A DNA stretch of 64,000 nucleotides, taken from NCBI RefSeq assembly GCF_904846525.1, contig NZ_CAJHAZ010000005.1:124001-188000 (forward strand), written 5' to 3'. Shown here in pieces: positions 43,328 through 55,856 of this stretch. The DNA comes from Psychrobacter sp. 1044 (GTDB lineage Bacteria; Pseudomonadota; Gammaproteobacteria; Pseudomonadales; Moraxellaceae). Under the pieces are notes generated by a model that saw only the letters and a list, made by a program, of their open reading frames with translations, was not told the origin of the DNA and searched no databases. The position numbers were made by a program, and so were the translations under genes. Within the stretch, counting starts at the first letter, position 1; each line of letters opens with the position of its first letter.

Positions 43328-44944
43328 ATGAGTACTGAATACCAGTTTAAGCCCCATGAACGACCATTCATGCTTGGCTCGCCTGCCACCCCTGATCACC
43401 CTGTGCGCCGTAAAATATTTTATTTACTGATTGGTATTTTTATTGGCTTAACTGCCAGCTTTCAGAACGGTCTATTGGTCGCGAATCTCACTCAAATCCA
43501 AGGTGAAATGGGCTTAACACCAGTAGAAGGTGGCTGGATATCAGTCGCTTACAATATGACCAATGCTTGTGTCACGGTGCTGCTGTACAAAATTCGCCAG
43601 CAATTTGGCATGTCGTTATTTAGCAAAATCACTTTGTTCTTTTTATTGGCAGCCACCAGTATGCAGTGGTTGGTCAGTAGCAATCTACTCAGTACGACGA
43701 TTGGGATTAGCATTGAGCCTTATTATTTAGAACTGCTCGCCCGTGGCTTTAGTGGTGTGGTGGCTAGTGCGATGACGGTATTGTCTATTTTTTATTGTCT
43801 ACAAGGCATGCCAACTGCTCGGCGTATCAGCGGACTGATATTAGGGTTCGGCTTGGTGCAGTTTGGCATTCCACTGTCACGGATTATCTCGCCTTATTTA
43901 GCCGTTGATGGTCAGCTTGAAGGTTTATTTTTATTTCAAGTGGGATTATCGCTGATTTGCTTTGGGCTTATTAATATTCTTGAGCTACCACCGGGCAACA
44001 CGGAAAAGGTCTTTGAAAAACTTGATTTGGTGAGTTTTGGCTTTTTTGCCAGTGGTCTTGCCGCCCTATCGGTATTTTTAGTACAAGGTAGAATTCAATG
44101 GTGGACGATGCCTTGGCTTAGCTATCCATTGATCATTGCCATCGTGACTATCTCGATTGCTTTATGGATTGAGACCCATCGCAAAAACCCAATGCTACAA
44201 GTGCGCTGGATGCGTAGTCGCACCATTATTGCCTTTATGATTACTGGTGCCGTTATGCGTATTTTGCTGTCTGAGCAAAGTGTGGGTGCCGCAGGATTAT
44301 TAGCAAACCTTGGTTATGGTAATGACCAGCTGATTGTTTTTTATGCCATCATCTTGGTGGCTAGCATACTGGCATTAGTGATTAGCATTTTTACCACCAA
44401 AGCGACGGATCTGCGCCGACCCGTGATTTTTGCGGTTGCATTGATTGCGATTGGTGCATGGATAGATACGGGTGTGTCACTAAACTCTGCCCCTTATATG
44501 TTCTATTTCAGTCAGTTTATAATCGCTTTTGCTGCCGTTTACTTCATGGGACCAATGGTATTTGAAGGTATGTTTCGCGCCATTGCTAACGGACCTGCCT
44601 ATATTATTAGCTTCTCGGTGATTTTTGGTATCTCACAAACTGTCGGCGGTTTGGCAGGCGCGGCAGGTATTCAAGCATTTACCACCATTCGTACTCAGAT
44701 GCATTATGCCGATATGGTCAGTTCAATGAATACCACTGATCCTGCTACGATGACCCAAATGCTACAGGGTATGCAACGTCAAGCAACGGTCGCCGCTTAT
44801 GACGATTTATTCTTTTTGATGGCCGTGGGCGCCACTATCACCGCGCTATATTTATTGATGGTTTATTTTTATTACCTTTATCATAAACGCAATCCACTTG
44901 GTAAAGAACTTGCCGCATTGGCAGAAATGATGGGCAAAAAATAA
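43328..44944 (+). CDS. MFS efflux transporter of the DHA2 (EmrB) family
   Basis: This 538-residue inner-membrane protein has about fourteen helices. The N-terminal part after 25 polar residues includes TASFQNGLLVANLTQIQGEM, and EGGWISVAYNMTNACVTVLLY is in the position of the DHA2 W-x-x-x-A-Y motif. It ends with a Lys-rich cytosolic tail. The HlyD-type adaptor gene follows 107 bp later, so the pair probably forms an EmrAB-like proton-driven pump reaching the outer membrane through a TolC-type channel encoded elsewhere. The substrate is unknown. A tandem repeat array occupies the upstream region. Confidence 0.87.
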   Translation: MSTEYQFKPHERPFMLGSPATPDHPVRRKIFYLLIGIFIGLTASFQNGLLVANLTQIQGEMGLTPVEGGWISVAYNMTNACVTVLLYKIRQQFGMSLFSKITLFFLLAATSMQWLVSSNLLSTTIGISIEPYYLELLARGFSGVVASAMTVLSIFYCLQGMPTARRISGLILGFGLVQFGIPLSRIISPYLAVDGQLEGLFLFQVGLSLICFGLINILELPPGNTEKVFEKLDLVSFGFFASGLAALSVFLVQGRIQWWTMPWLSYPLIIAIVTISIALWIETHRKNPMLQVRWMRSRTIIAFMITGAVMRILLSEQSVGAAGLLANLGYGNDQLIVFYAIILVASILALVISIFTTKATDLRRPVIFAVALIAIGAWIDTGVSLNSAPYMFYFSQFIIAFAAVYFMGPMVFEGMFRAIANGPAYIISFSVIFGISQTVGGLAGAAGIQAFTTIRTQMHYADMVSSMNTTDPATMTQMLQGMQRQATVAAYDDLFFLMAVGATITALYLLMVYFYYLYHKRNPLGKELAALAEMMGKK

Positions 44945-45051
44945 CAGGTGATAATCATATCGATTTGTTGCTGTTACCTTTTCTTCTTATGCTAATTACT
45001 ATATTTTAAAAAGTTATCCACTATGTTTACTAATCTCATTAGGAGCGCATC

Positions 45052-46347
45052 ATGAGCGAAGACAAATTAAATGATCTTGATGGCCATAATCAAGACACCG
45101 CTCAAGATGCCACCCAAAATACTGCTAAAAAAAATCAGACATCATCCAAGGCAGCAGCAATAGAGACGCCTCTAAACCAATCGAAAAATGATGATACTGC
45201 GTCCGTAGCGAAAAAAGAGGACTCGATAATAACGTCAGTTGCTGATGCTGATGAAACACCAATGCCGCCAAAAGAGCCTATTCCTGACGCTACAGGTTGG
45301 TCGCCTAAAAAGAAATCTTACTTTAACCTAGGCTTATTGATTGCACTAATCATTATTGGCGTCCTTTTGATTCTTTATGCGTGGAAGCTACCGCCCTTTA
45401 CGCCTACGGTTCAGCAGACTAATAATGCCTTTGTAAAAGGTCAAACAACGATTATCAGCCCGCAAGTTTCTGGCTATGTCACAGAAGTGGCAGTGCAAGA
45501 TTTTGAAAATGTACAAGCAGGTGATTTATTGGTCAAGATAGACGACCGTGCCTTTTTGCAGCAGCTCGAACAAGCACAAGCCAATATCGAAGTCGCTATG
45601 ACCGACCGCTCAAGCAATGCGCAAGACACGGGCACCAGTCAGGCACAAATCGAAGCACGTAAAGCGGACTTATATAGTGCCAAAGTCAGCGTTGATAGTG
45701 CACGCGAAGATGTAAAGCGCTATCAAGGGCTTGATGCGATTGGCGCAGTATCCAAAGCAGAAGTTGCTCATGCCCAAGCTCAGCTCGCTCAAGCACAAGC
45801 TGGCGTGCAGCAAGCAGAAGCCAATTTACAAGTCGCCCTTGAGGCCAGCAAAAAAACCAGTGGTAGCCGCTCATCACTCGATGCCAATATTAAAAATGCA
45901 GAAGCAGTTGCTAAGCAAGCACAGATTAATTTAGACAATACGATTATTACTGCCCCTGAATCAGGACAACTGAGTCAAGTCAGCGTCAAAGCGGGACAAT
46001 ATGTCAGCGCGGGCACACAGCTCATGTATGTGGTGCCAAAAGGCGTGTGGATTATCGCCAACTTTAAAGAAACCCAAGTGGCAAATATGACTGTCGGTGA
46101 GCCTGCAACTATTCATGTGGATGCGCTAGGCGGCATTAAGTTTCGAGGTCATGTCAGCAATATCTCACCAGCGACTGGCAGTGAATTTAGCGCGGGCGCG
46201 GCAAACCCTGCAACTGGCAACTATATTAAAATCGCTCAGCGTATTCCGGTACGGATAGACTTAGAACAAGGTCAACCTGAGCTTGCTCAGTTGCGCCCCG
46301 GTATGTCAGTTTCAGTCGATGTCGATACTAAAAAAAATAAAAAATAA
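45052..46347 (+). CDS. HlyD/EmrA family membrane fusion protein
   Basis: This 431-residue adaptor has one membrane helix at about residues 91-110, preceded by an unusually long, polar cytosolic segment rich in Asp, Thr, Lys and Ala. The periplasmic part has the lipoyl halves (VSGYVTEVAVQDFENVQAGDLLVKIDD, given in part, and NTIITAPESGQLSQVSVKAGQYV) on either side of a coiled-coil hairpin at about 175-275 full of Ala and Gln. A beta-barrel domain ends it. It links the partner transporter to an outer-membrane channel. A GGAGCGC ribosome site precedes the ATG. Confidence 0.9.
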   Translation: MSEDKLNDLDGHNQDTAQDATQNTAKKNQTSSKAAAIETPLNQSKNDDTASVAKKEDSIITSVADADETPMPPKEPIPDATGWSPKKKSYFNLGLLIALIIIGVLLILYAWKLPPFTPTVQQTNNAFVKGQTTIISPQVSGYVTEVAVQDFENVQAGDLLVKIDDRAFLQQLEQAQANIEVAMTDRSSNAQDTGTSQAQIEARKADLYSAKVSVDSAREDVKRYQGLDAIGAVSKAEVAHAQAQLAQAQAGVQQAEANLQVALEASKKTSGSRSSLDANIKNAEAVAKQAQINLDNTIITAPESGQLSQVSVKAGQYVSAGTQLMYVVPKGVWIIANFKETQVANMTVGEPATIHVDALGGIKFRGHVSNISPATGSEFSAGAANPATGNYIKIAQRIPVRIDLEQGQPELAQLRPGMSVSVDVDTKKNKK

Positions 46348-46486
46348 AGGGATATCTGCAACTCGGCCTTTCTCTTATTTAAATGGTAAGACTAGAGCAA
46401 GAAAATCTTGATACTATCAATCAATTGTTATGCTGCTTACACCTACAGTCAATTTATGATGAATTTACTATATGAAAGGAACGATA

Positions 46487-46921
46487 ATGCGGCATAAAAT
46501 AATAGGGTTAAGCACTTTACTAATTTTATCAGGGTGCATAAAAAATTATAAGAACACGGAAGTTCAATTGGTCGAATTTAAACGGACATCATCATATTAT
46601 GAAATAACTTTCCTATCAGAAGCTAATTTTTCAATACGTGAATCAACTAGAAATACAGGGAGTTATATACATTGTATCAACGATAAACGAATCTATGGTG
46701 ATAAATACATTCCTGACTACTCTTCGAATAATTATTTGAGCAGCAATATTCCTAAAAACACCAAACCTACTGCTGACACACTTTCAGATCAATACATCTA
46801 TAGCATTAAACTTGATTCTTCAACATACTTAGAGAACGACAAAACCTTATACTGCCGTATATTTACAGGAAACTTCCCAGGAAAGCTAAAAAAGTCGCAA
46901 GTACTCGAGGTTATACCATAA
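46487..46921 (+). CDS. Small AT-rich lipoprotein of unknown function
   Basis: This 144-residue protein has a lipoprotein signal peptide with lipobox LSGC (Cys17). I use ATG 46487 because AAAGGAACG precedes it; the ATG at 46472 lacks a ribosome site. The rest is rich in Asn, Ser, Tyr, Lys and Ile, with two cysteines (in IHCIND and LYCRIF) that may pair. Codon use is clearly more AT-rich than in its neighbours, suggesting recent acquisition. No family is recognised. The gene is not part of the efflux operon by spacing (140 bp). Confidence 0.72.
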   Translation: MRHKIIGLSTLLILSGCIKNYKNTEVQLVEFKRTSSYYEITFLSEANFSIRESTRNTGSYIHCINDKRIYGDKYIPDYSSNNYLSSNIPKNTKPTADTLSDQYIYSIKLDSSTYLENDKTLYCRIFTGNFPGKLKKSQVLEVIP

Positions 46922-46937
46922 AGCTTTTAATAAAATT

Positions 46938-46972
46938 AGGTGCTGTTGCTGCTCTAAACAGCAACAGCACCT
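46938..46972 (-). terminator. Hairpin, probable terminator of pdxH
   Basis: The arms aggtgctgttgctg and cagcaacagcacct pair perfectly. The minus-strand side is followed by an imperfect T-rich tract (aattttatt), so it may end the glmM-pdxH transcript; the plus-strand side has no T-run. Confidence 0.7.
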
Positions 46973-47019
46973 AAGAAATCACTCTCTGCTTATATCTAAA
47001 TAATAAATAGCAAATATGT

Positions 47020-47670
47020 TTAAGGCAAAAGGCGCTTGGTAGTCCAGCTTTCACCATTGTCTTTAGTATAGACAATACGGTCATGCATACGATTGGCACG
47101 ACCTTGCCAAAACTCAATCTCATGAATGCTAATCTCGTAGCCACCCCAAAATTCTGGTGTTGGCACTTGGCTACCTTCTGGATACTGATTTTGCAGCTCA
47201 TCAAACTTGGCTTGCATCACCTCACGGTCAGCAACTTCGCCACTTTGCGGTTGACTGACCCACGCACCCACTTGACTGTCGTGAGGGCGCTTTTGAAAGT
47301 AAGCAGCTGACTTATCAGCATCGATTTTAGCAATACTGCCACTAATACGTACTTGACGCTCCAGCTCTTGCCAAAAGAATAGCGCTTCGGCATTCGGGTT
47401 TTCGGCAATATCTTGACCTTTAGCGCTTTCATAGTTGGTATAAAACACCACACCATTTTCGGTAATCTCACGCATAAGTACGATGCGCACGCTAGGTTTA
47501 TTATCAGCACCGCACGTCGCCAGACTCATCGCATAAGGCTCTTGCACCTTTTGTGCTATTGCCTCATTCATCCATTCTTTTAGTAGCTCAAATGGAGAGT
47601 CTGGGACGGACTGTTGATCAAGCTCACCTTTTTCGTATGACAAACGCTGATCGGTAAAATCCATGCTCAT
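47020..47670 (-). CDS. pdxH: Pyridoxamine/pyridoxine 5'-phosphate oxidase
   Basis: This 216-residue FMN enzyme oxidises pyridoxine or pyridoxamine phosphate to PLP. Family motifs are PSVRIVLMREITENGVVFYTN, KGQDIAENPNAEALFFW, ERQVRISGSI, FQKRPHDSQVGAWVSQPQS and the C-terminal EFWQGRANRMHDRIVY. The length is normal. It lies 37 bp after glmM on the same strand and is probably cotranscribed. PLP is the cofactor of NspC at the other end of the window, among many others. Confidence 0.96.
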   Translation of the reverse strand: MSMDFTDQRLSYEKGELDQQSVPDSPFELLKEWMNEAIAQKVQEPYAMSLATCGADNKPSVRIVLMREITENGVVFYTNYESAKGQDIAENPNAEALFFWQELERQVRISGSIAKIDADKSAAYFQKRPHDSQVGAWVSQPQSGEVADREVMQAKFDELQNQYPEGSQVPTPEFWGGYEISIHEIEFWQGRANRMHDRIVYTKDNGESWTTKRLLP

Positions 47671-47707
47671 AAAATCTTCCTTATTTTAATATAACTATAT
47701 TATGACG

Positions 47708-49078
47708 TTAACCCAATACTGCTTTGATATGGTCAGCTAAATCATTTGCCAATACATCACATTCTATTTCATCATCCGACTCAACCATCACACGTATCAT
47801 AGGTTCTGTACCTGATTGGCGAATGAGCAGACGACCGCGACCCTCTAAAGTGGCCTGTGCTTTTGCAAAAGCAGCAACCAGCTCTTCATGCTCAAACGGA
47901 TCTTGCATTTTACTTAAGCGCACATTGACCAGTTTTTGTGGCAATTTTTCAAAGCCTTCGGTCAAATCACTGAGCGCTTTACCACGTGCTTCCATCACCG
48001 CAAGCACTTGCAAGCCGGCGATAATGGCATCACCCGTACGACTCTTATCTAAACATAGAATATGACCCGATGGTTCGCCGCCCAGTATCCAGCCATTCGC
48101 TTCAAGCTCATGCATCACATAACGATCGCCTACTTTTGCACGCGTAAATTTAATGTCTGCCGCTTTGAGTGCCAACTCTAAGCCCATGTTACTCATGAGC
48201 GTACCAACCACACCTTTCGCCTTAGTCTGACCTTGGGCAGCAAGTACGTATAAAATGCCATCGCCGTCAACCAGATTACCAGCCTCATCAACCATCACAA
48301 TACGATCACCATCACCGTCTAGTGCGATACCAACATCTGCCTCGTGCTCAATCACTGCTTTCTGTAAGCCTTCAGGATGGGTAGAGCCGCAGTCGGCATT
48401 GATATTGATGCCATCAGGCGTATTGTTAATAGCAATCACATTGGCACCCAACTCACGCATGACTCTTGGTGCCACGCTATAGCCTGCACCATTGGCACAA
48501 TCTACGACGACAGTCAGATGACTCAAGTCATACTGATAAGGAAAACTGCCTTTACAGAATTCGATATAGCGACCTTTGGCATCATTGATTCGATTATTTT
48601 TCCCCAATTGTGCTGGATCAAGAATAGGCATAATCACGTTATTGTCCGCCTCAGAGGCACTCATAATCGCTTTTAGCTTATCATTAATGGAGTTTTGCAT
48701 CTCATCAGTCAGTTTTTTGCCATCACCTGAAAACAGCTTGATACCGTTATCATAGTAAGGGTTGTGCGACGCTGAAATAACTACCCCAGCATCTGCATTA
48801 AAACTACGGGTCAAATGCGCAATCGCTGGTGTGGGTAATGGTCCAAGCATATGCACATCAACACCAGCGGCATTAAACCCCGCTTGCAATGCGCCTTCAA
48901 TCACATAACCTGACAGCCGCGTATCCTTACCGATGACCACGCTTGGCTTGCGCGCAGGATTGTCATTATTCTCTATCAGCACACGTCCCGTCACATAGCC
49001 CAATTTTAAAATAAAGTCTGGTGTGATCGGCGACTCACCGAATTTTCCGCGAATACCATCGGTGCCAAAGTAGCTCAT
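47708..49078 (-). CDS. glmM: Phosphoglucosamine mutase
   Basis: This 456-residue protein starts at [15 protein letters not shown] (ATG 49078 after GGGAGC); an upstream TTG adding five codons is unlikely. The phosphoserine loop is [19 protein letters not shown] (Ser near 103), the metal loop DGDGDR, the sugar loop GGEPSGHI and the phosphate-binding loop [14 protein letters not shown]. It converts glucosamine 6-phosphate to glucosamine 1-phosphate for peptidoglycan and lipopolysaccharide precursor synthesis. Confidence 0.97.
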   Translation of the reverse strand: MSYFGTDGIRGKFGESPITPDFILKLGYVTGRVLIENNDNPARKPSVVIGKDTRLSGYVIEGALQAGFNAAGVDVHMLGPLPTPAIAHLTRSFNADAGVVISASHNPYYDNGIKLFSGDGKKLTDEMQNSINDKLKAIMSASEADNNVIMPILDPAQLGKNNRINDAKGRYIEFCKGSFPYQYDLSHLTVVVDCANGAGYSVAPRVMRELGANVIAINNTPDGININADCGSTHPEGLQKAVIEHEADVGIALDGDGDRIVMVDEAGNLVDGDGILYVLAAQGQTKAKGVVGTLMSNMGLELALKAADIKFTRAKVGDRYVMHELEANGWILGGEPSGHILCLDKSRTGDAIIAGLQVLAVMEARGKALSDLTEGFEKLPQKLVNVRLSKMQDPFEHEELVAAFAKAQATLEGRGRLLIRQSGTEPMIRVMVESDDEIECDVLANDLADHIKAVLG

Positions 49079-49187
49079 TATGTATGCTCCCAAATCTAAG
49101 AGTGAAAACCAGACGAATACGCAAACAATAACGTATAAACAGTCTAAGTAGTTATTATTATAATCCGCTTGTGTATTTTACAAAAAA

Positions 49188-49222
49188 AACAGCCAACAAT
49201 AACAAGGCATTGTTGGCTGTTT
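49188..49222 (-). terminator. Terminator of guaB
   Basis: The arms aacagccaacaat and attgttggctgtt pair perfectly, and a run of eight A on the left gives the U-tract of the minus-strand transcript. Confidence 0.92.
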
Positions 49223-49291
49223 GTATCTTAAGGTCACTGCAGCCCTGCAAAACAGCTATCGTTGACGTAATGCAGGATTATAAAACACTTT

Positions 49292-51169
<1,878 letters not shown>

Positions 51170-53173
51170 CTAGTCTTTACCCTTCAATATTAAACGTTCA
51201 GCAGGCAGATAAGCTTTTTGTTTGCTATATAAATAATTCAGCATCTGCTCACGTATCTCACAGGCCAATGTCCATGCTTCTATGGGACCTACCGCTGAAA
51301 CAGCGCCGCGCAGGTGAATAATGTTGGCAGTCACCTCAACGACAAACATTTCAGGCTCAGTTTTGTTGTCCCAAAGCTTATTGTCTTTAACCGCCGATAT
51401 AAATTTTTGGCGAATGGCGTCAACATCTGCGCCATAATCGACATATAAAAACACAGGACAGGTCTGATGTACTTCGGTATGTGACCAGTTTTCTACCGTT
51501 TCGGTGATCAATTCGCGCATCGGCACGATCAATCGACGTTCATCCCATGTTTTGAGTACCGCATACGTATAACGCAGGTCTTCAACGGTACTAAAGTTGC
51601 CATCCATTATCACACTGTCGCCAATTCGTACCGGCTGGGTCACGGCCACCTGTACCCCAGCAATGATGTTACCCAGTATCGGCTGCGCGGCAATTCCGAT
51701 GACCACGCCTGCGATACCAGCCGAGGTCAATAGCGTCTTACCAAGGCCTTCCATGTTGGCAAATTCACTGAGACCAATCCAAATACTGCCCAAAATCATG
51801 ACAAAAATAAAGACGCGGCGAAATATCGATACATAAGTACGGCGACGGCGCTCTTTATCAAAGTGCTCTTCAGCCAGATTTTCAATTTGTAGGCTTTGAT
51901 AGCGATTAGCGAAAAAGTTAATAACGCGAATGCCAAGCCATAAGGTGCTAAATACTAGCCCAATCCAGATAAGCGGACGAGTCGATGAAGCTACCGCATC
52001 CAAATAAGGAAAGCCCCCTGACACCAAAGTAAAGACGAGCAAAAAACTGATGGTAAAAGTCAACGGTACAGTCAGCTTATTAACCAAATCTGCTACACCA
52101 TTAGTACTACCAATATAATTGCTGTATTTTTCATCGTCGATATAACGGCTGATGATTTTTTCCGTGCCTTTACTGAGTAACCATCCTACTCCCATGGTCA
52201 CTAAAAAAAACAGTGCTAATGCCAAAAACTCCCATAGTGCAATACTGAAAATCTTAAGTTTTAACCACCCAGGTAAATAACGCTCAAATTCTGCTGGATG
52301 ATATTGCTCATAGAGATTGTCGATATTATCAACTGTCTGTGCAGAAAACACCCAAATAGGCGCAGCTTCACCAACCCGTACTCGTTGCAAATAGATGGGA
52401 ACACGGCGCTCACGATAGTCGATATAGCCTAACTGAATCGAACGTCTAGGGATACCCATGATACTACTGGTATTGCCAAGTGGCGGCTCGATTAAACCAT
52501 CTGGGCGATCTGGCAGATCATCAAAGACGTAAAGCTCTTTTTCTGTTAACAAAAAATCCAACCGTTTTGATAACTCAAGCGCGTGGTTACGCTGAATTTT
52601 CTGATCGATTAAATTCATGTTGAGTGCATAAGCAGCCAAGTCGTATTGTTGCTTCATGACCGCCGATTGAAAAAATTCTAAAGTCGCTAGTGGCGTGGTC
52701 AAATTTGGCGGCTCCGATAATGGCGGCAAGCCTACATTGAGCTTGTCTAGCAAATAATAACTTTCATTGTATTCACCCGTCAGTCCAGAATCGCCCTGCA
52801 AATTACCCGCTTGCTCTACTGCATTGCGCTCGGTAGGATCAAATATTTCTTCTGCAACGCCAGAGATGCTGAGGCTTTCGTCTTTAATTGTATTGATTTT
52901 CTGAGTGGCATATTCAGCCAGATTATCGGGCTTACTGATTGAAGTTGATGATGAGCTAGACTGCTCATCCGCAGCTTGTTCGCTATCGCTTTGCATATCA
53001 CTAGTGCTTGCGGCATTAGCGGGCGCAAACACAGCATTCATGCTGACTATAAAAAAAACCAATAGTAAAGTACTGGCGCGCACATTCCAACGCTGGGGGT
53101 TAGGATAGTGGTCACTGTCGGTATCAATTGCTATACGATGACCGCCAACAATGCTTTTTTTGAGAATATTCAT
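51170..53173 (-). CDS. MscS family mechanosensitive channel with periplasmic N-terminal domain
   Basis: This 667-residue protein has a signal peptide-like helix at about residues 33-54, a Ser/Asp-rich linker, and a periplasmic region to about residue 300. Four or five membrane helices follow, then the MscS pore helix and beta domain (AGIAGVVIGIAAQPILGNI, VAVTQPVRIGDSVIMDGNF, LIVPMRELITETVENWSH). Small-conductance channels release solutes on hypo-osmotic shock; large members like this may have other gating or location. The N-terminal region is not recognised. It is on the same strand as cysS, but 239 bp and a terminator separate them. Confidence 0.88.
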   Translation of the reverse strand: MNILKKSIVGGHRIAIDTDSDHYPNPQRWNVRASTLLLVFFIVSMNAVFAPANAASTSDMQSDSEQAADEQSSSSSTSISKPDNLAEYATQKINTIKDESLSISGVAEEIFDPTERNAVEQAGNLQGDSGLTGEYNESYYLLDKLNVGLPPLSEPPNLTTPLATLEFFQSAVMKQQYDLAAYALNMNLIDQKIQRNHALELSKRLDFLLTEKELYVFDDLPDRPDGLIEPPLGNTSSIMGIPRRSIQLGYIDYRERRVPIYLQRVRVGEAAPIWVFSAQTVDNIDNLYEQYHPAEFERYLPGWLKLKIFSIALWEFLALALFFLVTMGVGWLLSKGTEKIISRYIDDEKYSNYIGSTNGVADLVNKLTVPLTFTISFLLVFTLVSGGFPYLDAVASSTRPLIWIGLVFSTLWLGIRVINFFANRYQSLQIENLAEEHFDKERRRRTYVSIFRRVFIFVMILGSIWIGLSEFANMEGLGKTLLTSAGIAGVVIGIAAQPILGNIIAGVQVAVTQPVRIGDSVIMDGNFSTVEDLRYTYAVLKTWDERRLIVPMRELITETVENWSHTEVHQTCPVFLYVDYGADVDAIRQKFISAVKDNKLWDNKTEPEMFVVEVTANIIHLRGAVSAVGPIEAWTLACEIREQMLNYLYSKQKAYLPAERLILKGKD

Positions 53174-53345
53174 ATTTTAAAAGCCATTAATTCACTTGAT
53201 GTTTGCATCTCTTAAAGTTTGCCTACAAAGCTTATTCTTACATATATTGCACAGCCAATTTAGCTTCATCTTTCTTGTTTGACTGCAATTTATCTTGTTT
53301 TTAACACCATTTTTAGAATGATGACATACCCTAGTTTAGTCTATA

Positions 53346-53373
53346 AAAAAAGCCAGCTCAAAGCTGACTTAGT
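53346..53373 (-). terminator. Terminator of cysS
   Basis: The minus-strand stem aagtcagc with gctggctt, containing one G-U pair, is followed by a T-run. It lies 40 bp beyond the cysS stop codon. Confidence 0.7.
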
Positions 53374-53412
53374 TTATGACTATCTATATGGGTGTTCTGT
53401 AACAGAATTGCC

Positions 53413-54873
53413 TTAAGCGCGGCGCCATGTCGTGCCAGCACGGCTGTCTTCAAGCTCAATACCAGCATCTTTTAGTTGCTCACGTATCTCATCAGCACGC
53501 GCAAAGTTTTTATTGGTTTTGGCATCCGCACGCTCAATGATTAAACCATCGATAGTGTCATCGGTTAAACCATCATCCGCCTGTTCACCAATTATTGCTT
53601 GCAAAAACTGTTGAACTGGCTGCTGTAAAATATTGAGTACCTGTGCCAACGCTTTGAGCTGCTCTGCTAATTGCCATGCAGTGTCTACGTCTTCGGCTTT
53701 AATGGCTTTATTAATGTCGCGCGCCAGCCCAAACAATACACTGATCGCCGTTGAACTATTAAAATCATCGTTCATGGCTTTGATGAAGTCTTGTCCAGCA
53801 CTGCTGCTATAAGCATCATTTATCAGCGTATCACTGACTACAAGCATCTGCCCTTTTTGCTGTTCGGCCAATTTTAACGCATTATATAATCTGCTTAGGC
53901 TATTATGTGCTTCATCCAATGCGTTGTCAGAAAAATTGACTTGGCTGCGATAATGGCTTGATAATAAGAAAAAGCGCACCGTTTCAGGTAGATATTTTGC
54001 CATCACGTCACGAATGGTAAAAAAGTTACCCAACGACTTGGACATTTTTTCACCATCGACATTAATGAAACCGACATGCATCCAGTTACGCGCGTATTCA
54101 CAGCCAGTCGCGGCTTCAGACTGCGCTATCTCGTTTTCGTGATGCGGAAACTGTAAGTCATGACCACCGCCATGAATATCAAAGGTATTACCTAAGCACT
54201 TAGTCGACATCGCTGAGCATTCGATATGCCAACCTGGACGCCCTTGTCCCCATGGTGATGCCCATTGCGGCTCATTAGGTTTTGCGGCTTTCCACAGCAC
54301 AAAGTCAAAGGGATTGCGTTTGTCATTTTCGACATCGACACGTGAACCTGCTTGCATCTCATCGAGATTACGCTTAGACAATTTACCATAATCTGCAAAA
54401 TTATCGACGGCATAGTAGACATCACCATTGTCGCCTGCGTACGCATAATTACCTGTAACCAAGGTCTCAATCATTTGCTGCATATCATCGATATGATCAG
54501 TCGCGCGCGGCTCAGCGTCTGGCATCTCGCAACCAAGAGCGGTTGCATCTTCGTGCATGGCTTCAATAAAACGCTGCGTCAACGTACCAATCTCTTCACC
54601 GTTCTCAGCGGCACGAGTGATGATCTTGTCATCAATATCGGTGATATTGCGCACATAATTAACGTCATAGCCTAACTGAGCCAACCAGCGCACTACCATG
54701 TCAAAACCGACCATCACCCGCGCATGCCCAATATGACAATAATCATAAACGGTCATACCGCACACATACATGCCTACTTGCCCTGATTTGAGTGGTACAA
54801 ACTGACGTTTTCCGCCAGTCAGTGAGTCATGAATAGCAAGCTGAGACATCGCATCGGCAAGTGGTGTGGTCAT
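53413..54873 (-). CDS. cysS: Cysteinyl-tRNA synthetase
   Basis: This 486-residue class I synthetase has Cys38 of the zinc site, the HIGH motif at residues 47-50 ([13 protein letters not shown]), the other zinc ligands in WHIECSAMS and [19 protein letters not shown], and the KMSKSLGNF loop around residue 280. It loads tRNA-Cys with cysteine. The length is a little above the E. coli enzyme, mainly from loops in the C-terminal helical domain. It is divergent from the adenosyltransferase gene. Confidence 0.97.
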   Translation of the reverse strand: MTTPLADAMSQLAIHDSLTGGKRQFVPLKSGQVGMYVCGMTVYDYCHIGHARVMVGFDMVVRWLAQLGYDVNYVRNITDIDDKIITRAAENGEEIGTLTQRFIEAMHEDATALGCEMPDAEPRATDHIDDMQQMIETLVTGNYAYAGDNGDVYYAVDNFADYGKLSKRNLDEMQAGSRVDVENDKRNPFDFVLWKAAKPNEPQWASPWGQGRPGWHIECSAMSTKCLGNTFDIHGGGHDLQFPHHENEIAQSEAATGCEYARNWMHVGFINVDGEKMSKSLGNFFTIRDVMAKYLPETVRFFLLSSHYRSQVNFSDNALDEAHNSLSRLYNALKLAEQQKGQMLVVSDTLINDAYSSSAGQDFIKAMNDDFNSSTAISVLFGLARDINKAIKAEDVDTAWQLAEQLKALAQVLNILQQPVQQFLQAIIGEQADDGLTDDTIDGLIIERADAKTNKNFARADEIREQLKDAGIELEDSRAGTTWRRA

Positions 54874-55090
54874 GGTTAAAAAGCCTTTTAATATAAATAA
54901 AATAGATAAAATAAAAACAAAAATATAATCAATGTTTGGATATTAAACAGCACTGACTATGGTCGTTATAACTGTAAAAACAGCGGCAACATAAAACCTA
55001 ACCCATTATCTTAGCGAAAACAGCCATAAAATACTACAATGAGCCCGCAACTAATATCATTCAATCATAAAAACTGTTAAGGATTTAGAT

Positions 55091-55687
55091 ATGGGCAATC
55101 GTTTAAGCAAAATATATACGCGTACTGGAGATGACGGTAGCACTGGCATGGCAGACGGCAGCCGCGTCAGCAAAGCAGACAATCTATTTAGCGTAATGGG
55201 TGATATCGACGAGCTTAACTCACACATTGGTCTGGTACGCGCTCAATTACAGCATAATAAAGGGCAATCTATAGAGAAAGAATTTTCTCAAGCGTTAGTC
55301 ATCATTCAGCATTTATTGTTTAATATCGGTGGTGAGCTGGCTATGCCAGAATATGAAGGCGTCAATGCCACTCACATTACATGGTTAGAACAGCAAATTG
55401 ATGCGATGAATATGACCTTGCCGCCGCTAAAAGATTTTATCTTGCCCACAGGTTCGGTATTGGTCAGCCAACTGCACGTTGCGCGTACAGTCTGTCGCCG
55501 TGCAGAGCGCCAAGCAGTGCTATTGCAGCAAGAGCGTCCACAAGCGATTCGCAGTACGGCCGTGAGCTTTATCAATCGCTTATCGGATTGGTTGTTTGTC
55601 GCTGCTCGCTTTTGTACAGATCCCAATAAAGTCTCTGAAGTCTTATGGGACAGTCAGGTATTACAAAAATTCGCTGATAAAAAATAA
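55091..55687 (+). CDS. Cob(I)alamin adenosyltransferase, PduO type
   Basis: This 198-residue protein has the PduO/MMAB signature: KIYTRTGDDGSTGMADGSRV near the N-terminus (ATP-binding), GDIDELNSHIGLVRAQL, ILPTGSVLVSQLHVARTVCRRAER in the middle and FINRLSDWLFVAARF near the end. It transfers the adenosyl group of ATP to cobalamin. No B12-dependent enzyme is in the window; methylmalonyl-CoA mutase, which would act after propionyl-CoA carboxylation, is one possible client. It is monocistronic with its own terminator. Confidence 0.93.
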   Translation: MGNRLSKIYTRTGDDGSTGMADGSRVSKADNLFSVMGDIDELNSHIGLVRAQLQHNKGQSIEKEFSQALVIIQHLLFNIGGELAMPEYEGVNATHITWLEQQIDAMNMTLPPLKDFILPTGSVLVSQLHVARTVCRRAERQAVLLQQERPQAIRSTAVSFINRLSDWLFVAARFCTDPNKVSEVLWDSQVLQKFADKK

Positions 55688-55760
55688 TTACGCAGGACTA
55701 CTTCAGTGGACTAAAACGCTAAAAGCAGACCCTAGAATTAAGCCCTAGAATAAAATATAA

Positions 55761-55793
55761 AAAAGCCCGCAACCTTAACACTGCGGGCTTTTT
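55761..55793. terminator. Terminator after the adenosyltransferase gene
   Basis: The arms aaaaaagcccgca and tgcgggcttttt enclose a 10-base loop. The A-rich left side also allows use by the converging lipoprotein gene. Confidence 0.88.
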
Positions 55794-55856
55794 ATTGACT
55801 AATCGATACTATTCAGTCACGACAATATGGTTCGAGAACAGCTTAAATCTTACTAA

